Under the pieces are notes generated by a model that had not been told where the DNA came from, searched no databases, and saw nothing but the letters and a program-made list of their open reading frames with translations. DNA of 64,000 nt, taken from the NCBI GenBank assembly GCA_020029535.1, contig JAIBJM010000002.1:29458-93457 (forward strand), written 5' to 3'. Source of the DNA: Gammaproteobacteria bacterium. GTDB lineage: Bacteria; Pseudomonadota; Gammaproteobacteria; Steroidobacterales; Steroidobacteraceae. Shown piece after piece: positions 47,355 to 57,180 of this stretch. A program made the translations under genes and the position numbers. Positions within the stretch are counted from its first letter, which is position 1. The number at the start of each line of letters is the position of its first letter.

Positions 47355-49427
47355 TCAGTTCCGGTGTGGTTGGCGCAAGCCCCTGATGCAACGGGCCAGC
47401 CATAACAAGGCCAGCGCCAGTGCGGCCAGACCCATCGAACCGCCGCCGCCTTCTTCATCGGCGGTGAGCGAGGACTCGATCTTCAGCGATGCGGTGTCGC
47501 TGCGGCCGGCGTCGTCGGTGACGGTCAGATACACCGTGATGGGCCGCAGCGCCGGGAAGACGATCTCGGCCTGCGCGCTGTCGGCGTGGGCGATGCTGAC
47601 ATCGACCGAGGCGCTCCAGTGGTAGCTGGCGATGGAGTGGCCATTGGCGGCCCGGCTGCCGCTTCCGTCAAGGTCGATGCGATCGCCGATCGACGCCACA
47701 CTCTTCGAGCTGGTGAAAACGGCAATGGGGCTCACCGCGGCATTCAGGGCGGCCAGGGCATTCAGCATGCCGGCGCCGCAGGTGGCGGTGGTGCACTGGC
47801 AGTCGTCTTTCTGCACGTCGGTGTATGCGCCCTGCGAATTCTGGTTGGTGGAGGCCACATGACAGACGCCGCCGGTGGGCGTGGTGGTCGGCGTGGGGAA
47901 GGGCGTTGCCGAACTTCTGATCCGGTCGATGACCTCGCCGGTGGTCAGCTCGCCGTTGGCGCTGACCATCAGCGCCGCCACGGCGCTGACCAGCGGCGCG
48001 GAAAAGCTGGTGCCCACATTGGCGGCATTGAGCTTGTTGCCGGTGTAGCCGCTGTTGAACAGCGCGTAGGTGTAGAACGACTGTGTCGGCCCCTCCGAAC
48101 CCTCGTTGCTGAGCGTCTCGATTGAATACAGGCAGGGTTCGCTGGCCAGCACATTGACGCAGTTGCCGGCCGGCGCGGCGATGCTCAGTGCCGCGTCGGT
48201 ACTGCTGACATTGCTGTAGCCCACCTTGGTGCCGATGTGGCGGATGCCGGCCACCGACAGCACGCCGCTGCAATTGGCCGGCGCGCCCACCGGGCCACCG
48301 TCGTTGCCGGCGGCCGCCACTACCAGCACACTGGCTGCCGCCAGCTTGTCGACCGCGTCCTGCTCGGTCTGGGTGCAGGCGCTGCGCCCGCCGAGACTGA
48401 GATTCAATATGTGCGCGTGCTGCGCGATCGCGTCTATGCCGTCGTAGCTGGCATCGCTGACGCCGCCGGCCCAGTACATCGCAGTCACCAGGTCCGACAT
48501 GTAGCCGCCGCACTTGCCGATGGCTCTCACCGGCACGACGCGCACGTCAGGCGCAGCGCCCGCGATGCCGACGCCATTGTCGGTGGCGGCGGCGATCACG
48601 CCGGCCACCCGGGTGCCATGCCAGGAACTGGGCATCGGTTGATCGTGGTTGTCGCCGTCGCCACAGCCCTCGAAGAAATTGTCGGTGCGGGTCAGATCGT
48701 CGGCCGAGATCCAGTCACCGGGATCGGAGGGGTCGGCGTCCCAGCCATCGCCATCGTTGGCGACCAGGAACTGCGTGGCTGCGGATGACGTGCAGCTGAG
48801 ATTGCTGCTGTCGTTGCAGACGAAATCGCGCCCGGTCGTCAGCAGCTTGCCGGCCAGATCCGGGTGATTGAGGTCCACGCCGGTGTCGATGACGGCGACG
48901 ATGATGCCGTTGCCACGTGCGGTATCCCATGCCGTCACCGCATCGATGGCGGCCGGAGCGGTGGCCGTCGGCGGCGCCAGATACCACTGTCCCTGCCATT
49001 GCCCGACGCTGCTGTCGCTGCCGGCGGCATAGCGCGGATCGGTGGGTACCGCCAGGATGTAGCGGCGCTCATCGGCTTCGGCGTATTCGATGGCCGGGTC
49101 CGAACGCAGGCGTGCCAGCGTGGTGCGCATGGATGTCTGGTCGAGCGCTGCGGGCAGCCCCAGCACGTCGAGCCGGCTGCCGATGCTGCGCACACCGCGT
49201 ACCGAGACACCCGACCATTCACGGACGCGTTGCGCGCGTCCGGCCAGCGATCCGATCTGCACTGCGGCCACGCCCTGGCTGCGCCACTTGACCACCACAC
49301 GGTCGGTGGTGGTGGCGCTGGCAGGCGCGCGGCGCGCGGCGCTGTGCAGGGTGAAAGCATCCTGCGCCGGAACGGACATTGACCACAGCGCCGGCAGCAG
49401 ACACCACATCACGGATCGTGCATTCAT
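47355..49427 (-). CDS. Secreted S8 (subtilisin-like) serine peptidase with GlyGly-CTERM-like tail
   Basis: VAVIDTGVDLNHPDLAGK, SWHGTRVAGVIAA, GTSFSAPLVSAVAALM; C-terminus EEGGGGSMGLAALALALLWLARCIRGLRQPHRN. Confidence 0.93.
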   Translation of the reverse strand: MNARSVMWCLLPALWSMSVPAQDAFTLHSAARRAPASATTTDRVVVKWRSQGVAAVQIGSLAGRAQRVREWSGVSVRGVRSIGSRLDVLGLPAALDQTSMRTTLARLRSDPAIEYAEADERRYILAVPTDPRYAAGSDSSVGQWQGQWYLAPPTATAPAAIDAVTAWDTARGNGIIVAVIDTGVDLNHPDLAGKLLTTGRDFVCNDSSNLSCTSSAATQFLVANDGDGWDADPSDPGDWISADDLTRTDNFFEGCGDGDNHDQPMPSSWHGTRVAGVIAAATDNGVGIAGAAPDVRVVPVRAIGKCGGYMSDLVTAMYWAGGVSDASYDGIDAIAQHAHILNLSLGGRSACTQTEQDAVDKLAAASVLVVAAAGNDGGPVGAPANCSGVLSVAGIRHIGTKVGYSNVSSTDAALSIAAPAGNCVNVLASEPCLYSIETLSNEGSEGPTQSFYTYALFNSGYTGNKLNAANVGTSFSAPLVSAVAALMVSANGELTTGEVIDRIRSSATPFPTPTTTPTGGVCHVASTNQNSQGAYTDVQKDDCQCTTATCGAGMLNALAALNAAVSPIAVFTSSKSVASIGDRIDLDGSGSRAANGHSIASYHWSASVDVSIAHADSAQAEIVFPALRPITVYLTVTDDAGRSDTASLKIESSLTADEEGGGGSMGLAALALALLWLARCIRGLRQPHRN

Positions 49428-49549
49428 CGCCGCAACTTACCGGTTGTCGGCGGTAAACGGAAGCTGTCGGCGGTTTCGTGTCATAGAGCCGAAATATGCA
49501 CACTGTCGCGGCACCCCGGTCCGATGCAGCATGTGCACCGGAGGATGTC

Positions 49550-49900
49550 ATGAGCCTGACGCGCATGCAGCGGGACCTGCCGATGGTGGCGCAGTGGCTG
49601 TCGCAGCAACTGCTGGCCGGTGAATCATTGCAGGGCGCGCTGCAACGTTGCACGGCGCGCAATTGCGGCGCGCTGGCTGAGAACCTGAGCCAGCTCTCGG
49701 CGCGTTGCCGTGCGGGCATGGCATTGCCCGAGGCGTTGGCGGCGCTGCACGAACAATGGGCCGGCACTTCGCTGGCCACGCTGGCCCTCGCCCTGCAGGC
49801 CGGGCAGTGGCAGCGCGTGAAACTCGGGCTGGCTCTGCTGCAGTGGTCAATGCGGTTGCAACAGCGGCGGCCAGCGCGGGCGTGGCGGCTGTGGCGATGA
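49550..49900 (+). CDS. Partial GspF/TadB-like protein
   Basis: LPMVAQWLSQQLLAGESLQGALQRC...CRAGMALPEALAAL helical pattern; RBS gagga; ATGA overlap with the next gene. Confidence 0.45.
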   Translation: MSLTRMQRDLPMVAQWLSQQLLAGESLQGALQRCTARNCGALAENLSQLSARCRAGMALPEALAALHEQWAGTSLATLALALQAGQWQRVKLGLALLQWSMRLQQRRPARAWRLWR

Positions 49901-50622
49901 ATGGCGCGGCAGACTGGCTGGTGATGGCGGCGCTGTTGTCGTGGTGTGTGGCGTTGGGTTGCGCGGTGCTGGTGGCTACGCAGGGCCTGCTGGCACCACG
50001 CGCCGGCCGGGCGCGCCTGACGCTGCGGCAGGTGCTGCGTGCGCCCGCGATATTGCTGGCGCACTGGCTGGCGCCGTACCTGTCGCTGCAGTCACGTCTG
50101 GCCATCAGTGCGCGGCTGCAACGGGCCGGCTTTGCCCTGCAATGCACGGCATCGCAATGGGTGGCCTGGAAGATGCTGGCGATGCCCGCTCTGCTGCTGG
50201 CGGCAGCCGGCGCATGGGCCGGTGGCGTGGTGCCTCCGGCGCTGATGGCCGCTGCGCTGGCGGGTTGGTGGCTGCCGGAGTTGTGGCTGCGGAATGCCAT
50301 TCGTCAGCGCGAGAAAGCGCTGGACCGGGCGCTGCCGGTCAGCCTCGATCAGCTGATCCTGATCACCGGCTGTGGCCACAATGCCGAAACCGCGTTATCG
50401 CTGATGCGGGAATGGAGCGCGGCGGGCTGGCCCTGCCGTCTGCTGCAGGAACTGCAGCATCAGTTGCCGCGGCATGCCATGGCACATGCGCTGGCAGCAC
50501 GCTGGCGACACTGGATGCTGCCCGCAGGGTGGCAGACCCTGATTGCGCAACTCGAACCCGTCGATGCGCCCGCCATTCTCAATGCACGGCTGCAAGCGCT
50601 GGAGCCGATGTCGCCTTCCTGA
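49897..50622 (+). CDS. GspF/TadC-like pilus-assembly membrane protein
   Basis: TM helices followed by REKALDRALPVSLDQLILITGCGHNAETALSLMREW. Confidence 0.55.
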   Translation: MNGAADWLVMAALLSWCVALGCAVLVATQGLLAPRAGRARLTLRQVLRAPAILLAHWLAPYLSLQSRLAISARLQRAGFALQCTASQWVAWKMLAMPALLLAAAGAWAGGVVPPALMAAALAGWWLPELWLRNAIRQREKALDRALPVSLDQLILITGCGHNAETALSLMREWSAAGWPCRLLQELQHQLPRHAMAHALAARWRHWMLPAGWQTLIAQLEPVDAPAILNARLQALEPMSPS

Positions 50623-50688
50623 GCCCGTACCGGGCGCTTATCATCCCTCCGCTTCACCAGCTCCTGGTGGCAATAAAGTGTTGGAAGA

Positions 50689-51678
50689 ATGCTGCGCAAG
50701 ACAATGAAAGCAAAGGCATGCCAATCAGTTGTGGGGGCTGTCGCGGTGCTGACCGGCCTGGCGGCCTGCGGCGGTCCGCAACCGCCGCCGGTGGTGGGCA
50801 CGCTGGAACGTCACCGCTTCGAGGTAGCGGCCAACGCCAGCGAGCAGATCGTCCAGTTGCCGGTGATCGAAGGCCAGCGTGTCAGCCGCGGGCAGCTGCT
50901 GGCGGCGCTGGATGGCGGTGTGCTGGGCGCCAGCCGTGACGCCGCCGCCGCCGAACTGCAACGGGCGCAGCAGTATGTGGGCGAATTGCGCAATGGCCCG
51001 CGCGCCGAGGAAATCGCCGCCGCGGCCGCACAGCTTGCCGCTGTGGAAGCCGATCGCGAGCAGAGCGCGCGCGAGTACCAGCGGCTGGCCGATCTTGCGC
51101 AGCGCGGACTGATCGCGCCGGCGGATCTGGACCGGCAGCGCCAGCTCCGTGATAGCGCGCAGGCCAGCGTCGATGCCGCGCAGGCCCAGTTGCAGCTGCT
51201 GCGTCGTGGCACGCGCAGCGAGCAGATCGCACAGGCCAGCTCGGCGCAGGCCACAGCTGCGGCGCAGCTGGCCCAGCAGCAGGCGCAGCTGGGTCGCCTG
51301 CAGTTGCTGGCGCCGGTGGACGGTACTGTTGAAGCGCTGCCGTACCGGCTCGGCGAGCGTCCTCCGGTGGGTGCGCCGGTGGTCATCCTGCTGGCGGCAG
51401 GGGCGCCCTTTGCGCGTGTCTATGTGCCGGAACCGTCGCGCGCGCATTTCACTGCCGGGCGGCATGTGCGCGTGCATGTTGACGGTGTCGCCGAGCCGGT
51501 CGTGGGCACCGTGCGCTTCATCGCCGGCGAAGCCAGCTTTACGCCGTATTTCGCCCTGACGCAGCGTGATCGCAGCCGTCTGGCCTATCTGGCCGAGATC
51601 GATCTGGAGGGCGCCGCCGCGCGCGACCTGCCGGTGGGTGTGCCGGTGGAAGTGCTGCCGGACGCTGCGCGTGACTGA
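50689..51678 (+). CDS. HlyD-family (YbhG-like) periplasmic adaptor, lipoprotein
   Basis: TGLAACGG lipobox, coiled-coil hairpin with AEEIAAAAAQLAAVEADREQSAREYQRLADLAQRGLIAPADLD, LLAPVDGTVEALPYRLGE. Confidence 0.9.
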   Translation: MLRKTMKAKACQSVVGAVAVLTGLAACGGPQPPPVVGTLERHRFEVAANASEQIVQLPVIEGQRVSRGQLLAALDGGVLGASRDAAAAELQRAQQYVGELRNGPRAEEIAAAAAQLAAVEADREQSAREYQRLADLAQRGLIAPADLDRQRQLRDSAQASVDAAQAQLQLLRRGTRSEQIAQASSAQATAAAQLAQQQAQLGRLQLLAPVDGTVEALPYRLGERPPVGAPVVILLAAGAPFARVYVPEPSRAHFTAGRHVRVHVDGVAEPVVGTVRFIAGEASFTPYFALTQRDRSRLAYLAEIDLEGAAARDLPVGVPVEVLPDAARD

Positions 51679-52615
51679 CGGCGTGGCGCTGGCCATCGAG
51701 GCCCGGGCGCTGACGCGGCGCTTCGGCAGCGTGCTGGCCGTCGATCATGTCGATCTGACGGTGCCGCGCGGCGAGATCTTCGGTTTTCTCGGTCCGAATG
51801 GATCGGGCAAGTCCACCACGCTGCGCATGCTGTGCGGCCTGCTGCAGCCCACCTCCGGCAGCATCCGCGCGCTGCAGCTGGAAATTCCGCGTCAGGCCGA
51901 ACAGTTGCGACGCCATCTCGGTTACATGACGCAGCGTTTCTCGCTGTGGGAAGACCTGACCGCGCGCGAGAATCTGGATTTCATGGCGCGCATCCAGGGC
52001 CTGGCGCCGGCGCTGCGCAGCCAGCGCATGGCAGTGGCGGTGGAAGAGTACCGGCTGGCGGAATTCCTCGACCGGCCGGCGGGCACGCTCAGCGGCGGCC
52101 AGAAGCAGCGGCTGGCGCTGGCTGCTTGCACGCTGCATGAGCCCGAACTACTGCTCCTGGATGAACCCACCAGCGCCGTCGATCCGCAGAGCCGCCGCGA
52201 TTTCTGGGAGAGCCTGTTCACGCTGGCTGGGCGCGGCACCACCATCCTGGTGTCCACACACTACATGGATGAAGCGGAGCGCTGTCACCATCTGGCGATC
52301 CTGGATCGCGGACGAATGGTGGCCAACGGTGCACCGCGCGCGCTGATGCAGCAGCTGCCGCTGCATGTGGTGGAGATCGCTGCCGTCGACATCAATGGCG
52401 CGCGCCGGGCGCTGCATGAGCTGGACAGTCTGCGCAGCGTGGCGCAACTGGGCCTGCGGTTGCATGCGCTGCTGTCGCGCGCGGAGCGTTCGCCGCTCGA
52501 ACAGGTGCGCGCAGTGCTGACACGCCACGGTGTGCAGGCCGAAGTGCATCTGGCCGAAGCCAGTCTCGAGGACGTGTTCGTGGCCGCCACGCTGCCACCT
52601 CAGGAAGCCGCCTGA
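51671..52615 (+). CDS. ABC transporter ATP-binding protein
   Basis: GFLGPNGSGKSTTLRMLCGLL Walker A, LSGGQKQRLALAACTLHEPELLLLDEPTSAVD; GTG start overlapping the upstream gene. Confidence 0.96.
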   Translation: MTDGVALAIEARALTRRFGSVLAVDHVDLTVPRGEIFGFLGPNGSGKSTTLRMLCGLLQPTSGSIRALQLEIPRQAEQLRRHLGYMTQRFSLWEDLTARENLDFMARIQGLAPALRSQRMAVAVEEYRLAEFLDRPAGTLSGGQKQRLALAACTLHEPELLLLDEPTSAVDPQSRRDFWESLFTLAGRGTTILVSTHYMDEAERCHHLAILDRGRMVANGAPRALMQQLPLHVVEIAAVDINGARRALHELDSLRSVAQLGLRLHALLSRAERSPLEQVRAVLTRHGVQAEVHLAEASLEDVFVAATLPPQEAA

Positions 52616-53715
52616 TGTGGGCCAGCCTGCAACGGACCATGGCGGTGGCCGCCAAGGAACTGCGCCAGCTGTCGCGCGACCGGCTGACGCTGGGCATGGT
52701 GATAGGCATTCCGCTGCTGCAGATGATGATTTTCGGCTATGGCATCAATTTCGATGTACGGCATGTCAAGACCGCGGTGGTGGACATGGCCAACACGCAG
52801 GCCTCGCGCAGCCTGGTGGCGGACATGGGCGCCAGCCAGGTACTGGAGTTTGTCGTCGCGCCGGCCACGCCAGAAGCCATGCGCGGGCTGATCGATGACG
52901 GCACGGTGGCGGTCGGGGTCTACATTCCGCCGGATTTCGAGCGCCGGCGGCTGGATGCCACGCGCCCGGCGGCGCAGGTGATGGTGGACGCCACACGACC
53001 CGGAATCGAGTCGGCAGTACGTGCCATCGCACAGCTGCCGCTGCCGGTGCGTGCGGGCCTGGCGCACCGGCAGGAGCCGCAGATCGAAGTGCTGACCGAA
53101 TACAACCCCGAACGGCGCACGGCCGTGCAGGTGGTGCCGGCACTGATCGGCGTGATCCTCAACATGACCATGGTGGTATTCACCGCCATCGCACTGGTGC
53201 GCGAGCGCGAGCGCGGCAATCTCGAACTGCTGATCACCACGCCGGTCCGCTCGGGCGAGCTGATGATCGGCAAACTGCTGCCCTACGTCGGAGTCGGTCT
53301 GATCCAGACCACCATCGTGCTGGTGGTGGGCATGCTGCTGTTTGACGTGCCGGTCAACGGCAGCCTGCTCAGCCTGTATCTGGGCGCGGCGCTGTTCATC
53401 GCTGCCACGCTGGGTCTCGGGCTGCTGCTGTCGACGGTGGCCAGCACGCAGTTCCAGGCCATGCAGCTGGGTTTCTTCACGCTGCTGCCATCCATCCTGC
53501 TGTCGGGATTCGCCTTTCCGTTCGATGGCATGCCGACGGCAGTGCAATGGCTGGCGCAGCTGTTGCCGCTGACGCATTTCGTCGAAATCCTGCGCGGCGT
53601 GATATTGCGCGGCACCTCGCTGTCGGCGCTGTGGCTGCCCGCGCTGAAGCTGGCGCTGTTCCTGCTGCTGGCCGTGGCAATGGCTGCTGGCCGGTTCCGG
53701 AAGCGGCTCGATTAA
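52615..53715 (+). CDS. ABC-2 type permease
   Basis: KELRQLSRDRLTLGMVIGIPLLQMMIFGYGINFDVRHVKTAVVD, ERGNLELLITTPVRSGELMIGKLLPY, MPTAVQWLAQLLPLTHFVEILRG. Confidence 0.95.
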   Translation: MWASLQRTMAVAAKELRQLSRDRLTLGMVIGIPLLQMMIFGYGINFDVRHVKTAVVDMANTQASRSLVADMGASQVLEFVVAPATPEAMRGLIDDGTVAVGVYIPPDFERRRLDATRPAAQVMVDATRPGIESAVRAIAQLPLPVRAGLAHRQEPQIEVLTEYNPERRTAVQVVPALIGVILNMTMVVFTAIALVRERERGNLELLITTPVRSGELMIGKLLPYVGVGLIQTTIVLVVGMLLFDVPVNGSLLSLYLGAALFIAATLGLGLLLSTVASTQFQAMQLGFFTLLPSILLSGFAFPFDGMPTAVQWLAQLLPLTHFVEILRGVILRGTSLSALWLPALKLALFLLLAVAMAAGRFRKRLD

Positions 53716-53755
53716 GGTAGAGTTCTGCGGTTTTTCTCGCCGGCAGTACCACTCG

Positions 53756-56236
53756 ATGAGCTCTTCAGACCCGGGCGCCTGGGTCGTCCACAAATTTGGC
53801 GGTTCCAGCGTCGCGGACGCCGATTGCTTCGTGCGCGTTGCAGACATCGTCGAAGCGCAGCCGCAGCGACGGCTGGCGGTCGTCTTGTCGGCCTGCAAGG
53901 GCGTGACCGATGCGCTGCTCGCAGCGTGCGCGCTGGCTGAACGCGGCGATCAGCGCTGGCGCGAAACGCTGGTGGAACTGCGCGGCCGGCATGCCGGCAT
54001 TGCGCGAACCCTGCTGCCCGAGGTTGCGGTCGCCGACTACCTGCGCGTGTTCGACGAGGAACGGGCAGTGCTCGAAAAGCTGCTGCAGGGTGCGGCCGGC
54101 ATGCAGCCCGATCAGGTGCTGCATGATCGCGTCGCCGGACATGGCGAACTCTGGTCCACGCGGCTGCTACATGCCTGTTTGCAACAGCGCGCCCGGCGCA
54201 CCGGCCTGCAATGGATCGATGCCCGGCGCAGCGTGCTGGTGGTGTGGGGGCCGCTGGGCCCCGGCGTGCAGTGGCCGGAATCTTCGGACAAGTTGCGCGC
54301 CCAGGTTGAGCCGGGCGCCGAAACGCTGGTCATCACCGGCTTCATCGCCAGCACGCCCGAGGGCGTGCAGACCACGCTGGGCCGCAATGGCAGCGATTTT
54401 TCAGCTTCGATCTTCGGCGCGCTGCTGGAAGCCGCGGCCATCCACATCTGGACCGACGTCGATGGCGTGCTGTCCGCCGATCCGCGCCGCGTGCCGGATG
54501 CGCAGGTGATCACCTCGCTGTCGTACAACGAGGCCATGGAGCTGGCGTACTTCGGCGCCAAGGTCATCCATCCGCAGACCATGGCGCCGGCCGTCGGTCG
54601 CAACATTCCGATCTGGATCCGCAATACCTTCGCGCCCGGCAAGCCCGGTACGCTGATTGGCGCCCACGACAACACCGCGCAGCCGGTCAAGGGCATCACC
54701 AGCATCGAGAACGTGGCGCTGGTCGACATCGAGGGCGCCGGCATGATCGGTGTGCCCGGCACCGCGCATCGCATGTTCGGTGCGCTGCGCGAACAGGACA
54801 TTTCGGTGATCCTGATTTCGCAGGGCAGTTCGGAGCATTCGATCTGCTGCGCGATTCCGCAGAACCAGGCCGAGCGCGCGCGGGCGGTGTTGCAGCAGGC
54901 CTTTGCGCACGAGCTGGCGGAAGGGCAGATCCAGAACGTCGATGTGACCACGGATCTGGCCATCCTGGCCGTGGTGGGCGATGGCATGGCCGGCATTCCC
55001 GGCGTGGCCGCCAAGGTGTTCAGCGCGCTGGGCGATGCCAACATCAATGTGCGCGCCATCGCGCAGGGCGCTTCGGAGCGCAATATCTCGGTGGTCATCG
55101 ATGGCCGGCATGCCACGCGCGCATTGCGCGCCACGCACGCCAGCTTCTACCTGTCGCCGCATACGCTGGCCATCGGCGTCATCGGTCCCGGCACCGTGGG
55201 CCGCGTGCTGCTCGATCAGCTGGCTTCGCAACGCGAGCGGCTGATGAGCGAGTTCAACATCGACCTGCGTGTGCGCGGCATCATGCGTTCGCGACAGATG
55301 AAACTGGCCGAGCCGTCGCTGGCGCTGGGCCAGTGGCGCGAGGAACTGGAGCGCGATGCGCAGCCGGCCGACCTCGACCGCTTTATCGAACATGTGGGCG
55401 TCGCTTACCTGCCGCATACCGTGCTGATCGACTGCAGCGCCAATGAAGCCGTGGCGCGCCGTTACGCCGACTGGCTGGCGGCCGGCATCCACATCATCAC
55501 GCCGAACAAGAAGGCCAACAGCGGCGAGCTGTCGTACTACAACGCCATCAAGGCGGCCGGCCGCAGCAGCGGCGCGCACTACCTGTACGAGACCACCGTG
55601 GGCGCGGGCCTGCCGGTGATCCAGACGCTGCGCGACCTGCGCGAGACCGGCGATGAAATCAACAGCATCGAAGGCATCTTCTCCGGCACGCTGGCCTATC
55701 TGTTCAACATCTACGATGGCTCGATGCCGTTCTCGGCCATCGTGCGCGACGCCAAGCAGCGCGGTTACACCGAGCCGGATCCGCGCGATGACCTGTCCGG
55801 CCTGGATGTGGCGCGCAAGCTGATCATTCTCGGCCGCGAGATGGGCCTGAAGCTCGAGATGAAGGACGTGCAGGTGGAAAGCCTGGTGCCCACCGATCTG
55901 TCAGGAGGCAGCAGCGAGCAGTTCCTCGAGCAGCTGCCACGCTACGATGCCGCGATGAAACAGCGTTTCGAAGCGGCGCGCGCACGCGGCCATGTGCTGC
56001 GTTATGTGGGTCGCGTCACCGCCGATGGCAAGGCCACGGTGGGTCTGATGGAACTGGAAGCGAAGCATGCCTTCGCCAACATCGCGCTGACCGACAACAT
56101 CGTGCGTTTTTCCACCGCGCGTTACTGCAATAATCCGCTGATCGTGCAGGGACCGGGCGCCGGCCCCGAAGTCACGGCCGGCGGCGTGTTCGCCGATCTG
56201 CTGCGACTGGCCACTTTCCTGGGAGCACGTCTATGA
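53756..56236 (+). CDS. thrA: Bifunctional aspartate kinase/homoserine dehydrogenase
   Basis: VHKFGGSSVADADCF, LGRNGSDFSASIFGALLEA, ACT region, IGVIGPGTVGRVLLDQL, ITPNKKANSG, EGIFSGTLAYLFN; upstream of thrB and thrC. Confidence 0.96.
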   Translation: MSSSDPGAWVVHKFGGSSVADADCFVRVADIVEAQPQRRLAVVLSACKGVTDALLAACALAERGDQRWRETLVELRGRHAGIARTLLPEVAVADYLRVFDEERAVLEKLLQGAAGMQPDQVLHDRVAGHGELWSTRLLHACLQQRARRTGLQWIDARRSVLVVWGPLGPGVQWPESSDKLRAQVEPGAETLVITGFIASTPEGVQTTLGRNGSDFSASIFGALLEAAAIHIWTDVDGVLSADPRRVPDAQVITSLSYNEAMELAYFGAKVIHPQTMAPAVGRNIPIWIRNTFAPGKPGTLIGAHDNTAQPVKGITSIENVALVDIEGAGMIGVPGTAHRMFGALREQDISVILISQGSSEHSICCAIPQNQAERARAVLQQAFAHELAEGQIQNVDVTTDLAILAVVGDGMAGIPGVAAKVFSALGDANINVRAIAQGASERNISVVIDGRHATRALRATHASFYLSPHTLAIGVIGPGTVGRVLLDQLASQRERLMSEFNIDLRVRGIMRSRQMKLAEPSLALGQWREELERDAQPADLDRFIEHVGVAYLPHTVLIDCSANEAVARRYADWLAAGIHIITPNKKANSGELSYYNAIKAAGRSSGAHYLYETTVGAGLPVIQTLRDLRETGDEINSIEGIFSGTLAYLFNIYDGSMPFSAIVRDAKQRGYTEPDPRDDLSGLDVARKLIILGREMGLKLEMKDVQVESLVPTDLSGGSSEQFLEQLPRYDAAMKQRFEAARARGHVLRYVGRVTADGKATVGLMELEAKHAFANIALTDNIVRFSTARYCNNPLIVQGPGAGPEVTAGGVFADLLRLATFLGARL

Positions 56237-57168
56237 GCGGTGAACGCACGGTGGCCACGGCTTTTGCGCCGGCCTCGGTGGGCAATGTGGCCATCGGCTT
56301 CGACATCCTCGGCTTCTCGGTCAATACGCTGGGCGACCGCGCCACGGTGCGTCGTGTGGCCGAGCCGGGTGTACGCATCAAGGCCATTCATGGCGTGGTG
56401 CAGGATCTGCCGCTTCAGCCTGAGAAAAACACCGCCGGCCGTGCGCTGCAGGCCATGCTCGAATCGGTGCGCCCGTCCTTCGGACTGGAACTGGAACTGG
56501 AGAAGGGCATTCCGCTGTCATCCGGGCTGGGCGGTTCGGCTGCATCGGCCGTGGCCGCAGTGGTTGCCGCCAACGCCGTGTTGCCACAGCCGCGTTCGCA
56601 GCTCGATCTGTTGCGCTACGCCATGCATGGCGAGGCGGTGGCCAGCGGCTCGATGCATGTAGACAACATCGCGCCCTCGCTGTACGGCGGTCTGGTGCTC
56701 ACCGTGGGCATCGATCACCCGCGTGTAAAGCAGATCCCGGTGCCGCCCTCGGTGCGCGCCGTGGTCGTGCATCCGCACATGTTCCTGTCGACGCGCCAGG
56801 CCCGCGCCATTCTCAAGGGCAGCGTCGAAATGAAGGATTTCGTCTGGCAGACCGCGAATCTGGCTGGCTTCATTTCGGGCTGCTATACCAACGATCTGGA
56901 CATGATCCGCGAGTCGTTCGAAGACGTGGTCATCGAGCCGCAGCGCGCCGAGCTGATTCCAGGTTTTGCCGAAGCGCGCCGTACGGCCATCTCGGCCGGT
57001 GCACTGGGCTGTTCGATCTCCGGTGCCGGTCCCACCATGTTTGCCTGGTGCCTGGAAAGCCACGAACTGGCGGTGCGCGAGGCGCTGGTGGTGGAGTTCT
57101 CGCATCACGGATTGGCCACCGATTACTGGACCACGGCCATCGAGCCCGTCGGCGCGCATCTGGTCTAG
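56233..57168 (+). CDS. thrB: Homoserine kinase
   Basis: ATAFAPASVGNVAIGFDILGFSV, GIPLSSGLGGSAASAVAAVVAAN, GCSISGAGPTMFAW. Confidence 0.96.
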   Translation: MSGERTVATAFAPASVGNVAIGFDILGFSVNTLGDRATVRRVAEPGVRIKAIHGVVQDLPLQPEKNTAGRALQAMLESVRPSFGLELELEKGIPLSSGLGGSAASAVAAVVAANAVLPQPRSQLDLLRYAMHGEAVASGSMHVDNIAPSLYGGLVLTVGIDHPRVKQIPVPPSVRAVVVHPHMFLSTRQARAILKGSVEMKDFVWQTANLAGFISGCYTNDLDMIRESFEDVVIEPQRAELIPGFAEARRTAISAGALGCSISGAGPTMFAWCLESHELAVREALVVEFSHHGLATDYWTTAIEPVGAHLV

Positions 57169-57180
57169 ACTTCGGCACGC

